NCBI GenBank assembly: GCA_943842245.1
Contig: CALTAJ010000002.1
Location: forward strand, 62,001-126,000
Direction of reading: 5' to 3'
DNA length: 64,000 nucleotides
From: an uncultured Flavobacteriaceae bacterium
GTDB lineage: Bacteria; Bacteroidota; Bacteroidia; Flavobacteriales; Flavobacteriaceae
Shown piece after piece: positions 44,924 to 55,752 of this stretch; position 1 is the stretch's first letter; the number at the start of each line of letters is the position of its first letter. Under the pieces are notes generated by a model. That model was not told the DNA's origin. It worked only from the letters and a program-made list of their open reading frames with translations, and ran no database searches. A program made the translations under genes and the position numbers.

Positions 44924-47761
44924 TTAAATAATTTCTAATTCTTTTTTTAAAAACTTTGCTGTATGACTTGTTGGATGATTTATTATTTCTTTTGGATTAC
45001 CCTCACAAATTAATTCTCCCCCATAACGCCCTCCCTCTGGTCCAATATCGAAAATATAATCAACTTGTTTTATGACCTCTAAATTATGCTCTATAATTAA
45101 CACAGTATTTCCTTTATCTACCAAAATGTTTAAAACATTTAAAAGTACTCGAATATCTTCAAAATGTAGCCCAGTAGTTGGTTCATCCAAAATATAAAAT
45201 GTTTTTCCGGTATCTTTTTTTGATAGTTCACTGGCTAATTTAATTCTTTGAGCTTCACCACCTGAAAGTGTAGTAGATGATTGACCTAAATTAATATAAC
45301 CTAATCCAACATCTTTAATAGTTTTGAGTTTTCTATATATTTTAGGAATAGATTCAAAAAATTTACAAGCTTCATTTATAGACATATTTAGAACATCCGA
45401 AATTGATTTCCCCTTAAATCTAATTTCTAAGGTTTCTCGATTAAAACGCTTACCTTGACAACTTTCACATTCGACATAAACATCTGGAAGAAAGTTCATT
45501 TCGATTACTTTCATCCCTCCCCCTTGACAAGTTTCGCATCTTCCTCCAATAACATTAAAGCTGAATCGACCAGGCTTATAGCCTCTTATTTGTGCTTCAG
45601 GTGTTTGTGTAAACAAACTTCTTATTTCACTAAATACACCGCAATAAGTTGCAGGATTACTTCTTGGAGTTCTTCCAATTGGACTTTGGTTAATGTCCAC
45701 CACTTTATCAATATGTTTTAATCCCTTTATACCTTTGTAAGGTAAAGGAGCCTTAACCCCTTTATAAATATAACTGTTAAGGATGGGGTAGAGAGTCTCG
45801 TTAATTAATGTAGATTTTCCACTTCCCGACACTCCTGTAACTCCAATCATCATTCCTAGAGGTAAATCAATATTAATATTTTTTAAATTGTTACCTGTGC
45901 AGCCAATTAACTTAATTTTATTTCCGTTTCCTTTTCTCCTTTTTTTAGGTATTTTAATACGTAAATTACCATTTAGGAAATTTGATGTAAGTGTTTTTTG
46001 TTGAAGAATTTGATTAGGTGTTCCTTGTGATATGATTTCACCGCCATTTCTCCCTGCACGAGGCCCCATATCAATAAGATAATCAGCGCGTAACATCATA
46101 TCCTTGTCATGTTCTACTACTAAAACTGAATTCCCCAAATCTCTTAAAGAAGTTAGAGATTTAATCAAACGATTATTATCACGTTGATGAAGTCCAATAC
46201 TAGGTTCATCTAGAATGTAGAGTACTCCTACAAGTTGAGAACCAATTTGAGTTGCTAATCGAATTCGTTGTGCCTCACCACCAGAAAGAGATTTAGAGGA
46301 ACGATTAAGTTGCAGGTATTCCAAGCCTACATCTAATAAAAATTGTAAGCGAACTAAAATTTCTTTGATTATTTCCGAAGCAATTTTTTGTTGGCTCATA
46401 CTAAGAGAATTTGGAAGTTTTCTAACCCAAATATATAGATCCTTTAAATCCATAGTTGCTAAATCCGAAATGGTTGCATCTAAAATTTTAAAATGTAGAG
46501 ATTCTTTTCTCAAACGAGAACCATTACATTCAGAACAACAATAACTATCCATAAAATCCCCAGCCCATCTCTTAATGCTTGCAGTTGCAGCTTCAGTGTA
46601 GGCATTTTTAATATAATTCTCAAATCCCTCAAAATCTATTTTATAAGTTCTTGTAATACCTAAAGTCTTTGAGGGGATATCAAATTTATCTTTACTACCC
46701 TTTAATATTACATCCATTGCTACTTTTGGAATTTTTTTAATTGGATCTGATAATGAAAATTTATAGCATTTCGCAATAGTTTCAATTTGCCGATAGGTCC
46801 AATTTCCTTTTTTAGTTCCTAGAGGAGCAAATCCTCCTTGAGCTATAGATAAATTATCATCAGGAATTAGTTTTTTTAAATTAACCTTATGATCTATTCC
46901 AAGCCCTTTGCAGGAAGGACACATACCCTTAGGAGAATTGAAAGAAAAACTGTTTGGCTCTGGATTAGGGTATGAAATACCTGAGCTAGGGCACATTAAG
47001 TTTCTGCTAAAATATCGTGCTTCATTTTTTTCACTATCTAGTACCATTACAATATCTTGACCGTAATGCATTGCGGTTACTAAAGACTCTTCTAAACGCT
47101 TAGAAAAATTATTGTCATTTTTCACTATAAAACGATCAATCACCAATTCTATATCGTGAGTTTTATAGCGATCTACTTTCATGCCAGGAGTTAAATCAAC
47201 GACAATTGAATTTACCCTTACCTTTGAAAATCCTTGACGTGATAGCGAATCAAATAGTTCACGATAATGCCCTTTTCTGGATTTAACAATGGGCGCAAGA
47301 AGGATTACTTTCTTGTCAATATATTCTTTTAAAATTAAATCTTGAATTTGATCATCGGTATAATTAATCATCTTTTCATTCGACATGAAACTATATGCAG
47401 TTCCTGCTCTAGCAAATAATAGTCGAAAGTAGTCGTATAACTCTGTAATTGTTCCTACTGTCGATCTAGGGCTTTTGGAAGTTGTTTTTTGTTCAATAGC
47501 TATAACAGGTGAAAGACCATCAATTTTATCAACTTCTGGCCTTTCCATATTTCCAAGAAATTGCCGAACATATGCGGAAAAAGTTTCCATATATCTTCGC
47601 TGTCCTTCAGCATAAATTGTATCAAAAGCCAATGAGGATTTTCCACTCCCTGACAAACCAGTAATTACCACTAATTTATCTCTTGGTATATCTAAGTTTA
47701 TGTTTTTTAAATTGTGAACACGTGCACCTTCGATCTGTATAGAATTACTACTTTTTTTCAT
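44924..47761 (-). CDS. uvrA: Excinuclease ABC subunit UvrA
   Basis: A 945-residue DNA damage recognition ATPase of nucleotide excision repair. Two ABC cassettes are seen: Walker [13 protein letters not shown] (35-46) and [17 protein letters not shown] in the second half. Signature [13 protein letters not shown] and [13 protein letters not shown] precede [11 protein letters not shown] and [11 protein letters not shown]. Zinc-finger cysteines are in [16 protein letters not shown] and CETCQGGG with CESCQGKR. Length is normal. UvrB and UvrC are not in this window. Confidence 0.97.
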   Translation of the reverse strand: MKKSSNSIQIEGARVHNLKNINLDIPRDKLVVITGLSGSGKSSLAFDTIYAEGQRRYMETFSAYVRQFLGNMERPEVDKIDGLSPVIAIEQKTTSKSPRSTVGTITELYDYFRLLFARAGTAYSFMSNEKMINYTDDQIQDLILKEYIDKKVILLAPIVKSRKGHYRELFDSLSRQGFSKVRVNSIVVDLTPGMKVDRYKTHDIELVIDRFIVKNDNNFSKRLEESLVTAMHYGQDIVMVLDSEKNEARYFSRNLMCPSSGISYPNPEPNSFSFNSPKGMCPSCKGLGIDHKVNLKKLIPDDNLSIAQGGFAPLGTKKGNWTYRQIETIAKCYKFSLSDPIKKIPKVAMDVILKGSKDKFDIPSKTLGITRTYKIDFEGFENYIKNAYTEAATASIKRWAGDFMDSYCCSECNGSRLRKESLHFKILDATISDLATMDLKDLYIWVRKLPNSLSMSQQKIASEIIKEILVRLQFLLDVGLEYLQLNRSSKSLSGGEAQRIRLATQIGSQLVGVLYILDEPSIGLHQRDNNRLIKSLTSLRDLGNSVLVVEHDKDMMLRADYLIDMGPRAGRNGGEIISQGTPNQILQQKTLTSNFLNGNLRIKIPKKRRKGNGNKIKLIGCTGNNLKNINIDLPLGMMIGVTGVSGSGKSTLINETLYPILNSYIYKGVKAPLPYKGIKGLKHIDKVVDINQSPIGRTPRSNPATYCGVFSEIRSLFTQTPEAQIRGYKPGRFSFNVIGGRCETCQGGGMKVIEMNFLPDVYVECESCQGKRFNRETLEIRFKGKSISDVLNMSINEACKFFESIPKIYRKLKTIKDVGLGYINLGQSSTTLSGGEAQRIKLASELSKKDTGKTFYILDEPTTGLHFEDIRVLLNVLNILVDKGNTVLIIEHNLEVIKQVDYIFDIGPEGGRYGGELICEGNPKEIINHPTSHTAKFLKKELEII

Positions 47762-47816
47762 AGAAATGATCTACAAAAATAACACTTATAATGCATTCTT
47801 TTGAGTGGTTTTGAAT

Positions 47817-49502
47817 TTAATAAAGATTGACTGCTTTATCGTCCCCCCTGGGATCTGCTCCAGTAGATATAATTCCATTTTCTGATATATGAATAGCATC
47901 AACTCTTCCTATTATTTTATTGTATTCTTCTTTAATTTCATATTCTTTCTCCTGAAGTTTTTTTATTATATTTCGATCAAAACGTCCTGGTTCCATCACA
48001 ATATTATCTGGAAGCCATTGGTGATGAAAACGTGCAGCAGAAACAGCTTTTTGTATGTTCATTCCAAACTCATAAACATTTAGGATCGTTTGGAGAACAG
48101 AAGTAATAATTGTCGAACCTCCAGGAGTACCAACTATCATTGAGAGTTTACCGTTTTTTTCAACTATTGTTGGAGTCATTGCACTTAACATTCTTTTTTG
48201 TGAAGCTATTGAATTTGCTTTACCTCCAATTAGGCCAAACATATTAGGAACTCCAGGCTTACTGCTAAAATCATCCATTTCGTTGTTTAAAAAATAACCA
48301 CCTTTTTCAACAAATACTTTAGAGCCATAGCTACCGTTAAGCGTAGTAGTTACAGCAACTGCATTACCAATTTCATCAATGATAGAGTAGTGAGTTGTCT
48401 CTTCACTTTCTTCAAAAATTAAACTTCCAGGTTTTATATCAATAGATTTTGTTGCTTTATCAAAATCAAATGTTTCCATTCTTTCATTTAAATATTCTGT
48501 ATTTAAAAGTTTTTTTTCAGGAACTTTATAAAAGTCTGGATCTCCTAAATACAAACTTCTATCAGCATATGAACGACGTTCAGCTTCAACAATAATTTGC
48601 ATTGCTTTAATCGAGTTGTGTTTATATTGACCTATATCATAAGGCTCTATCATTTTTAAAATTTGACCCAAACAAATTCCACCACTAGAGGGTGGTCCCA
48701 TAGCAAAAATATTTAAATCTTTGTATTGAAAATTTATAGGGTCACGCCAAACAGGCTTGTAAGCCAATAAGTCATCGTGTGAAATGATACCTCCAGTTTC
48801 TTTAACACGATTGACTAAATCATTTGCGGTTTCGCCCTCATAGAAACCAGATTTTCCAAACTTGGCAATACGTTTTAGAGTACTGGCTAATGCTATATTT
48901 TTGACGCGATCTCCTGATTTAAATCCTTGAGCATAAAAAGTTTCAGGACCATTTACAGAAATAAAATCCTCTATTTTAGAATTAAAACTTTTTTCTTGTT
49001 TTTCTGTCACCAAGTATCCATCTAATGCTAAGTCAATTGCTGGCTGAACCAATTCTTCCCAAGGGATAGTTCCAAATTTTTCATGAATAGCAACTAAACC
49101 TGCTACTGTTCCTGGAACTCCAACTGCTAACCCACCAAGTGTACTTTTACCATCAATGACATTGCCATCTATATCTAAATACATATCTGCTGAAGCAGCT
49201 ATTGGAGCCTTTTCTCTAAAATCCAAACTTCCTGTTTTTCCATCTGCTGTTCGATAAACCATAAATCCTCCACCAGAAATATTTCCAGCATTTGGGAAGC
49301 ATACAGTTAGAGCTAAATCTGTTGCTATCATTGCATCAAAAGCAGAACCACCTTTTTCCATAACAGATATTCCGATAGATGACGCCTCTTGTCGAGCACT
49401 AACTATAGACGCTTTGATTACATTTTCTGAATTACAACTTGTAATTAAGGTTGAAATACTTATAAAAGTGAAAAAAAATAAATGTGAATAATTAAGTTTC
49501 AT
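47817..49502 (-). CDS. ggt: Gamma-glutamyltranspeptidase
   Basis: A 561-residue exported enzyme of the N-terminal nucleophile family that removes the gamma-glutamyl group of glutathione and related peptides. The signal peptide ends LITSC, a lipobox. The autoprocessing site is ETTHYS, with T369 as the nucleophile, and the small subunit shows NEMDDFS and GTPGGSTIITSV. The large subunit has DFREKAP and GGLAVGVPGTVAGL. It may help the cell use glutathione as an amino acid or sulfur source. It overlaps the acpH-like gene by 4 bases. Confidence 0.92.
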   Translation of the reverse strand: MKLNYSHLFFFTFISISTLITSCNSENVIKASIVSARQEASSIGISVMEKGGSAFDAMIATDLALTVCFPNAGNISGGGFMVYRTADGKTGSLDFREKAPIAASADMYLDIDGNVIDGKSTLGGLAVGVPGTVAGLVAIHEKFGTIPWEELVQPAIDLALDGYLVTEKQEKSFNSKIEDFISVNGPETFYAQGFKSGDRVKNIALASTLKRIAKFGKSGFYEGETANDLVNRVKETGGIISHDDLLAYKPVWRDPINFQYKDLNIFAMGPPSSGGICLGQILKMIEPYDIGQYKHNSIKAMQIIVEAERRSYADRSLYLGDPDFYKVPEKKLLNTEYLNERMETFDFDKATKSIDIKPGSLIFEESEETTHYSIIDEIGNAVAVTTTLNGSYGSKVFVEKGGYFLNNEMDDFSSKPGVPNMFGLIGGKANSIASQKRMLSAMTPTIVEKNGKLSMIVGTPGGSTIITSVLQTILNVYEFGMNIQKAVSAARFHHQWLPDNIVMEPGRFDRNIIKKLQEKEYEIKEEYNKIIGRVDAIHISENGIISTGADPRGDDKAVNLY

Positions 49503-50083
49503 AAATCTTTTGTTTTTGTTTTGGTAAACACAATAATTTCCTTCATGAATTGGAAAAAATGAGATTGAAAATACTCATAATTTTGTTTTAATTCTTGAAT
49601 TGATGCTGCTAAATTTGAAGGAAATTTTGTACGTTTTTCCATTTGATTTAAAATGTCTTGAAGTCCTGACAATGATCCGTAATATTTAAACCAATTATAT
49701 TTAATAAGAGCCTTAATAAATTTTTGAATGTCATCAGTAAATTCAGGAGATTTTCTTTCTAACTCTTTATAAAAATTATTTGAATAGTCATTAAGAGGAA
49801 TTGTATGAAAGTAAGCCCAATTTAAAGCTAAAAAATGATCGAAATATATATCGACAATAACTCGACTATAATGACGATATTTTGGAAATAACTTGGTTAC
49901 ACATTCACGAAAAATGTGATGATGGTCGGTAAAATGATCTATATCTCTATGTAAAATAACTCCTGCTCGAATTTCTGGAGTTAAAAGATTAATTTTTTTA
50001 CCTTTTATTCGGTCAGCTATTAAGTTACCTATTGCTAATTGCATATTAGATCCAGATAAATAAACATGAGCTAAAAAATTCAC
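49499..50083 (-). CDS. ACP phosphodiesterase-like HD-type hydrolase
   Basis: A 194-residue protein of the AcpH (acyl carrier protein phosphodiesterase) family. The pattern MNFLAHVYLSGSNMQLAIGNLIADRIKG, followed by GVILHRDIDHFTDHH with FPKYRHYSRVIVDIYFDHFLA, gives the conserved histidine/aspartate metal site. The E. coli enzyme removes phosphopantetheine from carrier protein, though its cellular role is disputed. The first gene of a pair with ggt, overlapping by 4 bases. Confidence 0.85.
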   Translation of the reverse strand: MNFLAHVYLSGSNMQLAIGNLIADRIKGKKINLLTPEIRAGVILHRDIDHFTDHHHIFRECVTKLFPKYRHYSRVIVDIYFDHFLALNWAYFHTIPLNDYSNNFYKELERKSPEFTDDIQKFIKALIKYNWFKYYGSLSGLQDILNQMEKRTKFPSNLAASIQELKQNYEYFQSHFFQFMKEIIVFTKTKTKDL

Positions 50084-50258
50084 TTCTTAAAAAAAGTTTT
50101 TTGATTTAATTATATGATGCACCACTAATATACTTTTTCTTAAATTATATGTAATTAAAGTTTGTTTTAGATCACTTCTAAAATGAATTATAAGTTGACT
50201 AATAATTATTTTTAAAGATTATAAGTTAAATTGCAAATGATAAATAGAAAGTTTTTAA

Positions 50259-51638
50259 ATGGCATTAATTAAATCTATTTCTGGAATTCGTGGGACAATA
50301 GGCAACTCACCTAATATAAATTTAACTCCATTAGATATTGTTCGTTTTTCCTCAGCTTATGCTAAATGGTTAAAAGACAAAAATAAAGGAAAGTTAACTG
50401 TTATAACAGGTAGAGATGCAAGGATTTCAGGACCAATGGTACATTCTTTAGTAAATCAGACTTTAATAGGAATGGGTATTGATGTTATTGATTTAGGTCT
50501 TTCAACAACACCAACTGTAGCAATTGCAGTACCTATGGAACATGCTGACGGTGGTATAATTGTTACTGCAAGTCATAATCCTAAACAATGGAACGCTTTA
50601 AAATTATTAAATGATGCTGGAGAATTTATCGATGCTAAAAATGGTTCTAAGATTATTGAATTTGCTCAATCTGAAAAATTTAATTACGCTGAAGTAGATG
50701 ACTTAGGTCGAATTAAAGTTGATGATTCTTATTTTGACAAACACATTCAAGCAACACTAAATTTAAATAACATAGATAAAATTAATATCAAAAAAGCAAG
50801 ATTTAAAGTTGTTGTGGATGGAGTAAATTCATCTGGAGGGATAATTATTCCAAAACTCTTAGAGAATTTAAATGTTGAGGTTGTGAAAATTCATTGTAAT
50901 CCTAACGGTCAGTTTCCTCATAATCCAGAACCTCTTAAGGAGCATTTAGGAGATCTTTGTGATGCAGTGGTAGAAAATAAAGCAGATTTTGGTATTGCTG
51001 TAGATCCAGATGTAGATCGCTTGGTATTTGTAGATGAAAAGGGTAAATTATTTGGAGAAGAATACACCCTTGTGGCATGTGCTGACTTTATTTTAAGTAA
51101 AACTCCGGGAGCAATAGTTTCAAATCTTTCGTCAACACGTGCTTTAGCTGATTTAACTAAAAGTTATGGTGGTAATTATTCAGCCAGTGCTGTAGGAGAG
51201 GTAAATGTTGTTGCTGAAATGAAGGCTGTTCAAGCCATTATTGGGGGAGAAGGTAATGGTGGTGTTATATATCCAGAATTGCATTATGGAAGGGATGCAT
51301 TGGTAGGTGTGGCTTTATTTTTATCACTTTTAGTTGATCGTAATCAAACTGCTGCTCAAATACGAGCAACATATCCATCTTATTTTATGAGTAAAAATAA
51401 AATCAACTTGAAGACAGGAATAGATATTGATAAAATTTTTAGAAAAATTGAGATAAAGTATAGGGGAAATAGAATATCTGCGATCGATGGTCTTAAAATT
51501 GACTTTTCAGATGAGTGGGTTCATTTACGAAAGTCAAATACAGAGCCAATTATTCGGATATATACTGAAGCCAAAACAATGATTTCTGCCAATGAATTAG
51601 CAAATAGATTTATTTCCGAGATTAAGGAGCTTTTTTAG
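50259..51638 (+). CDS. glmM: Phosphoglucosamine mutase-like phosphohexomutase
   Basis: A 459-residue alpha-D-phosphohexomutase. The phosphoserine loop is TASHNPKQWNALK with S105, followed by metal-binding DPDVDRLVFVD, the sugar loop GGEGNGGVIYP and the phosphate-binding RKSNTEPIIRIY at the C-terminus. This variant with GEGNGG belongs to the GlmM branch found in Bacteroidota and archaea, making glucosamine-1-phosphate for cell-wall precursors; phosphomannomutase activity is the alternative. Its end overlaps the convergent acyltransferase gene by 17 bases. Confidence 0.85.
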   Translation: MALIKSISGIRGTIGNSPNINLTPLDIVRFSSAYAKWLKDKNKGKLTVITGRDARISGPMVHSLVNQTLIGMGIDVIDLGLSTTPTVAIAVPMEHADGGIIVTASHNPKQWNALKLLNDAGEFIDAKNGSKIIEFAQSEKFNYAEVDDLGRIKVDDSYFDKHIQATLNLNNIDKINIKKARFKVVVDGVNSSGGIIIPKLLENLNVEVVKIHCNPNGQFPHNPEPLKEHLGDLCDAVVENKADFGIAVDPDVDRLVFVDEKGKLFGEEYTLVACADFILSKTPGAIVSNLSSTRALADLTKSYGGNYSASAVGEVNVVAEMKAVQAIIGGEGNGGVIYPELHYGRDALVGVALFLSLLVDRNQTAAQIRATYPSYFMSKNKINLKTGIDIDKIFRKIEIKYRGNRISAIDGLKIDFSDEWVHLRKSNTEPIIRIYTEAKTMISANELANRFISEIKELF

Positions 51639-52500
51639 CATATTTAAAACGCTTATGTGTCCAAAAGTATTGACCAGGATCTTCCTTGATCTGTGACTCT
51701 AACCATTCTGTGAAAATATCTGTAATTGTATTTTTCTTCATCGATTTTGGATCACTTGCTAAAACTCGAAATTCCACTTCATAAAAACCGCGTTTATATC
51801 TACTGATTTTTGAAAACACAACAGGAATGTTAAGTTCGGACGCTAAGCGTTCAGCACCGTTGTATACTGGGACATTAACACCTAAAAAGTTTCGCCAATA
51901 AGTCAAAGATGTTGGACGAGGAGATTGATCACTGGCAAAACCATAAATTCCAAGTTCTTTTTCCTGCTCTTTTTGTCTAATAATTTTTGATGCTTTTTTT
52001 TGGGGAATCATATATGCATTGTGGCGACTTCGAATACGGTTAATTAAAGAGTCAAAGTAAGGATTGCTTATAGGACGATAGATTCCATAGCCACAATGTT
52101 TAATATGATATCCCAATGACATCATCCATTCCCAAGATGCATAATGACCACACATTAAAAATATAGACCGATTTTCTTTCTCAAATTGGTTTAACACTTC
52201 AATATTTTTTACTCGAAAACGTTGTATCATTTGTTCTTTAGTCATACTCATGGATTTTATTATTTCTAAAAAAAGATCACATAAGTGGGAGTAAAATTTC
52301 CGTTCAATTTTAGCTAATTTTTCATCATTATAAGTTGGGAACACTAGTTTAAGATTAGATCGAACCACTGCTTTTCTGTAACCAACTACATGGTATAATA
52401 AAAAACATACTAAATCGGATAACTTATAGAACAAAGGAAAAGGTAATTTTGAAATAACAAAAAGAAGGGGATAGGTTAAATAAAAAATAATTGCGTTCAC
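51622..52500 (-). CDS. LpxL-family lysophospholipid/lipid A acyltransferase
   Basis: A 292-residue inner-membrane acyltransferase of the LpxL/HtrB family, which puts secondary acyl chains on lipid A. The HxxxxE active site is CGHYASWEWMM near 118, and the G-Y-x-x-YRPI acyl-binding strand, FASDQSPRP and YWRNFLGVNVPVYNGAERLA follow. An N-terminal hydrophobic stretch (1-24) anchors it. Bacteroidota often carry LpxL-like proteins that acylate other amphiphiles, so lipid A is likely but not certain. Confidence 0.87.
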   Translation of the reverse strand: MNAIIFYLTYPLLFVISKLPFPLFYKLSDLVCFLLYHVVGYRKAVVRSNLKLVFPTYNDEKLAKIERKFYSHLCDLFLEIIKSMSMTKEQMIQRFRVKNIEVLNQFEKENRSIFLMCGHYASWEWMMSLGYHIKHCGYGIYRPISNPYFDSLINRIRSRHNAYMIPQKKASKIIRQKEQEKELGIYGFASDQSPRPTSLTYWRNFLGVNVPVYNGAERLASELNIPVVFSKISRYKRGFYEVEFRVLASDPKSMKKNTITDIFTEWLESQIKEDPGQYFWTHKRFKYAKKAP

Positions 52501-52635
52501 AGAAATGATATAATGAAGTTAAAATTACTTTATTATATTTTAAAAATGATTTTTAAAACAAGAAGAAATTCCATTAGACAAATACATAAAAACTCAAACA
52601 GGAATCTTATTTTTATAACAAATAATTGGTAGAAT

Positions 52636-53544
52636 ATGAAATTTAGTACCAACTCAACAATGACCAAGATTTTGGACGAACTCTTTTCTACTTACTCAGA
52701 GAGAGTGCCTAATGTAAGAAAAATCACATCTGAAATGGTCAAGAACGGAATGGTTAAAGATCAAAATGAAATCATTAATGATCATGTTGCCTTCAGAACC
52801 ATGGGAGTTAAAAACTTAGGTATTAATTCCTTTGAGAAAATCTTTTTAGCCCATGGTTATGAAAAACGTGATTTCTTTCATTTTAAAGTAAAAAAGCTTG
52901 ATGCATACTGGTATGCACCCCCAACACATGATCTACCAAGAATTTTCATAAGCGAACTTAAAGTTGATTTACTTTCAAAAAAAGTTAGAAAAATTATAAG
53001 AAAATATACTGATAGTGTAATTTCTGACCCAGTAGATCAAATCAATTTAAATGATGCTGAAGCTGTATCCCGCTTTTTTCAAAATACATTTTGGGAACTG
53101 CCTAGTATTGAAGACTACGAAGCATTACTCGCTGAAAGTGAATATGCTGCATGGGTTATTTATAATCGGTATTATTTAAACCATTATACTATAAGTGTTC
53201 ATGACCTTCCAGATGCTTATTGTTCTCTAGAGCGTTTCAATGAATTTTTAAAATCTATCGGAATCGTATTAAACTCTTCTGGAGGTGAAATTAAAATAAG
53301 TAAAGATAAACTCTTGCGCCAATCCAGTTCAGTTGCCAATAAAATTATCGCTAATTTTTCTGGAAATGAAACCAGAGAAATTGCAGGTAGTTACGTCGAA
53401 TTTGCAGAGCGAGGAGTTTTACAACAATTCACTCATTTACCTAAATCTGAAATTACAAGAGAACAACGTCGAGAAGGTTTTGAAACTGGGAATGCAGATC
53501 GCATTTTTGAAAGTACCTTTACTTCACAACTAAAGAAAAAATAA
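52636..53544 (+). CDS. DUF1338 2-oxoadipate dioxygenase/decarboxylase-like protein
   Basis: A 302-residue non-haem iron protein of the DUF1338 family, whose studied members (HglS) convert 2-oxoadipate to 2-hydroxyglutarate in lysine breakdown. Likely metal ligands are H50 (NDHVAFRT), H183 or H189 (LNHYTISVHDL) and E255 (SYVEFAERG), in a VOC-type fold. The next gene, 8 bases on, is an ALDH7-like aldehyde dehydrogenase that fits the aminoadipate semialdehyde step of the same route. The pairing is strong context. Substrate is not shown directly. Confidence 0.83.
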   Translation: MKFSTNSTMTKILDELFSTYSERVPNVRKITSEMVKNGMVKDQNEIINDHVAFRTMGVKNLGINSFEKIFLAHGYEKRDFFHFKVKKLDAYWYAPPTHDLPRIFISELKVDLLSKKVRKIIRKYTDSVISDPVDQINLNDAEAVSRFFQNTFWELPSIEDYEALLAESEYAAWVIYNRYYLNHYTISVHDLPDAYCSLERFNEFLKSIGIVLNSSGGEIKISKDKLLRQSSSVANKIIANFSGNETREIAGSYVEFAERGVLQQFTHLPKSEITREQRREGFETGNADRIFESTFTSQLKKK

Positions 53545-53552
53545 TTGCTGTT

Positions 53553-55085
53553 ATGGAGATTAAAAACTTATTAGAAAAATTAAATATTAAGAACAATCAA
53601 AAGGGGTGTAATACCGGAGGTATTTGGATTGGTGAAGGAGAAATTCTTTCTTCTTTTAGTCCTGTAAATGATTTATTATTAGGAACTGTTCAAGGAGCAT
53701 CTGTTCAAGATTATGAGCACATTTTGGATAAAGCTGAACATGCTTTCTTATCATTTAGAGCCGTACCTGCTCCAAAAAGAGGTGACTTGGTACGTCAATT
53801 AGGAAATAAATTAAGAGAAAAAAAATCTTACCTCGGTCAGTTAGTTTCTTGGGAAATGGGAAAATCCTTACAAGAAGGTTTAGGAGAGGTTCAAGAAATG
53901 ATCGATATCTGTGACTTTGCGGTAGGTCTTTCACGCCAACTTTATGGACTTACAATGACTTCTGAGCGTCCCTCACACAGACTTTATGAACAATACCATC
54001 CTTTAGGGGTTGTGGGAATTATTTCTGCTTTCAATTTTCCAGTTGCTGTATGGAGTTGGAATGTAGCTTTGGCATGGGTTTGTGGTAATGTATGTATTTG
54101 GAAACCTAGTGAAAAAACACCCTTATGTAGTATTGCTTGTCAGCAAATTATTAGTGAGGTTTTGAAAGAAAACAGTATGCCAGAAGGGATCTCATGCATC
54201 GTTAACGGTGGGGCTGAAGTAGGAAAGTGGATCGCAGAAGACCATCGCATCGCTTTGGTTTCTGCTACAGGTTCGACCAGTATGGGAAAAGATGTCGGTC
54301 AACGCGTGGCTTCACGCCTTGGGAAATCATTATTAGAACTTGGAGGAAATAACGCCATTATAATTTCACCTCATGCAGACTTAAATACAGCTATTCCTGC
54401 TTCTGTCTTCGGAGCTGTGGGTACATGTGGTCAACGTTGCACTTCTACCCGAAGACTAATTGTGCACGAATCAATCTTTGAAGAATTTATCAATTTTTTA
54501 CAGAAAGCCTATGAACAATTACGTATTGGAAATCCATTAGATGAAAATAATCACGTTGGACCACTTATTGATCTTGATGCAGTTGAAGTATATACTGAAG
54601 CGCTATCCCAAGTAGAAGCACAAGGAGGTGCTTGGCTTGTTTCAGGTAGTGTTTTGTCTGAAAAAGACTATGGAAGTAATTGCTATGTAAAACCTGCAGT
54701 AGCAATTATAGATCATGATGCTCCAATTGTTCACCAAGAAACTTTTGCACCCATTTTGTATGTAATCAAGTATAAAGGAGAGATAGAAGAAGCAATCTCT
54801 ATTCAAAATGAAGTAAAACAAGGTTTATCCTCTTCGATCATGTCACATAATGTTAGAGAAACTGAAATATTTTTGTCTCACTGGGGAAGCGATTGTGGAA
54901 TTGCAAATGTTAATATTGGTACTTCAGGGGCTGAGATTGGTGGTGCTTTTGGAGGTGAAAAAGAAACTGGCGGGGGACGTGAAAGTGGGTCAGATGCATG
55001 GAAGACTTATATGCGGAGACAAACAAATACTATAAATTTTTCCAAACAAGTTCCCTTAGCCCAAGGGATCACTTTTGATTTATAG
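53553..55085 (+). CDS. ALDH7-type aldehyde dehydrogenase (probable aminoadipate semialdehyde dehydrogenase)
   Basis: A 510-residue NAD-dependent aldehyde dehydrogenase. The catalytic cysteine is C296 (CGQRCTSTRR) and the general-base glutamate is E262 (LELGGNNA). The GNNAIIISPHADL and GGAFGGEKETGGGRESGSDAWK stretches resemble antiquitin (ALDH7A1), which oxidises alpha-aminoadipate semialdehyde in lysine catabolism. It follows the DUF1338 gene by 8 bases. Together they suggest breakdown of lysine through aminoadipate and 2-oxoadipate to 2-hydroxyglutarate. Confidence 0.9.
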   Translation: MEIKNLLEKLNIKNNQKGCNTGGIWIGEGEILSSFSPVNDLLLGTVQGASVQDYEHILDKAEHAFLSFRAVPAPKRGDLVRQLGNKLREKKSYLGQLVSWEMGKSLQEGLGEVQEMIDICDFAVGLSRQLYGLTMTSERPSHRLYEQYHPLGVVGIISAFNFPVAVWSWNVALAWVCGNVCIWKPSEKTPLCSIACQQIISEVLKENSMPEGISCIVNGGAEVGKWIAEDHRIALVSATGSTSMGKDVGQRVASRLGKSLLELGGNNAIIISPHADLNTAIPASVFGAVGTCGQRCTSTRRLIVHESIFEEFINFLQKAYEQLRIGNPLDENNHVGPLIDLDAVEVYTEALSQVEAQGGAWLVSGSVLSEKDYGSNCYVKPAVAIIDHDAPIVHQETFAPILYVIKYKGEIEEAISIQNEVKQGLSSSIMSHNVRETEIFLSHWGSDCGIANVNIGTSGAEIGGAFGGEKETGGGRESGSDAWKTYMRRQTNTINFSKQVPLAQGITFDL

Positions 55086-55095
55086 AAAATAATTT

Positions 55096-55752
55096 ATGAT
55101 ACAAAACATCCCTCTAATAGGCATTTTAATTATCGCAACTAATGTCATAGTAAGTTTAAGAGGTTTTAAGGATGACATATTCTTTAATAAATATAGATTT
55201 GAAATTCAAAAACTTCATCAAGGAGAATATTTTAGATTATTTGGATCAGGCTTTCTTCATGTAAATACAACTCATTTATTGTTCAATATGATGACCTTTT
55301 ATTTTTTTGTTGAATTTGTTTTTTCAGCATTAGGGTCTATTGAGTTTTCACTTCTTTATATTGGAAGTTTAATTACTGGTAATTTATTTGCCTATACTTT
55401 TCATTATGACCAACCTAATTATTCTGCAGTTGGTGCTAGCGGTGCTGTAACAGGAGTTTTATTCAGCGCACTTTTGTTATACCCTGGTATTGAATTGATG
55501 CTCTTTTTTATTCCAATTCCAATCCCTGGATATCTATTTGGTATAGGGTATATGATTTATACACTTTATGGAATGAAGACTCAAAATGATAATATTGGAC
55601 ATACTGCGCATTTTGGAGGGGCCATAGGTGGAATTTTAGCAACGATTATTTTTAATTACCAGGTAGTCTATACTTCTCAGTTAATGCTAGGGGTTTTATC
55701 CATAACAACAGTTTTTGCCGGTCTTTTACTATACTATAATAAAAATAAGTAG
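55096..55752 (+). CDS. Rhomboid-family intramembrane serine protease
   Basis: A 218-residue membrane protein with about six helices. The catalytic serine is S115 in GASGAVTGV, and the partner histidine is H172 in HTAHFGGAIGG, as in GlpG-type rhomboids. The HLLFNMMTFYFF segment gives the conserved HxxxN loop (H60, N64). Substrate unknown. It follows the aldehyde dehydrogenase by 10 bases and ends directly against the convergent TlpA-type gene. Confidence 0.9.
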   Translation: MIQNIPLIGILIIATNVIVSLRGFKDDIFFNKYRFEIQKLHQGEYFRLFGSGFLHVNTTHLLFNMMTFYFFVEFVFSALGSIEFSLLYIGSLITGNLFAYTFHYDQPNYSAVGASGAVTGVLFSALLLYPGIELMLFFIPIPIPGYLFGIGYMIYTLYGMKTQNDNIGHTAHFGGAIGGILATIIFNYQVVYTSQLMLGVLSITTVFAGLLLYYNKNK

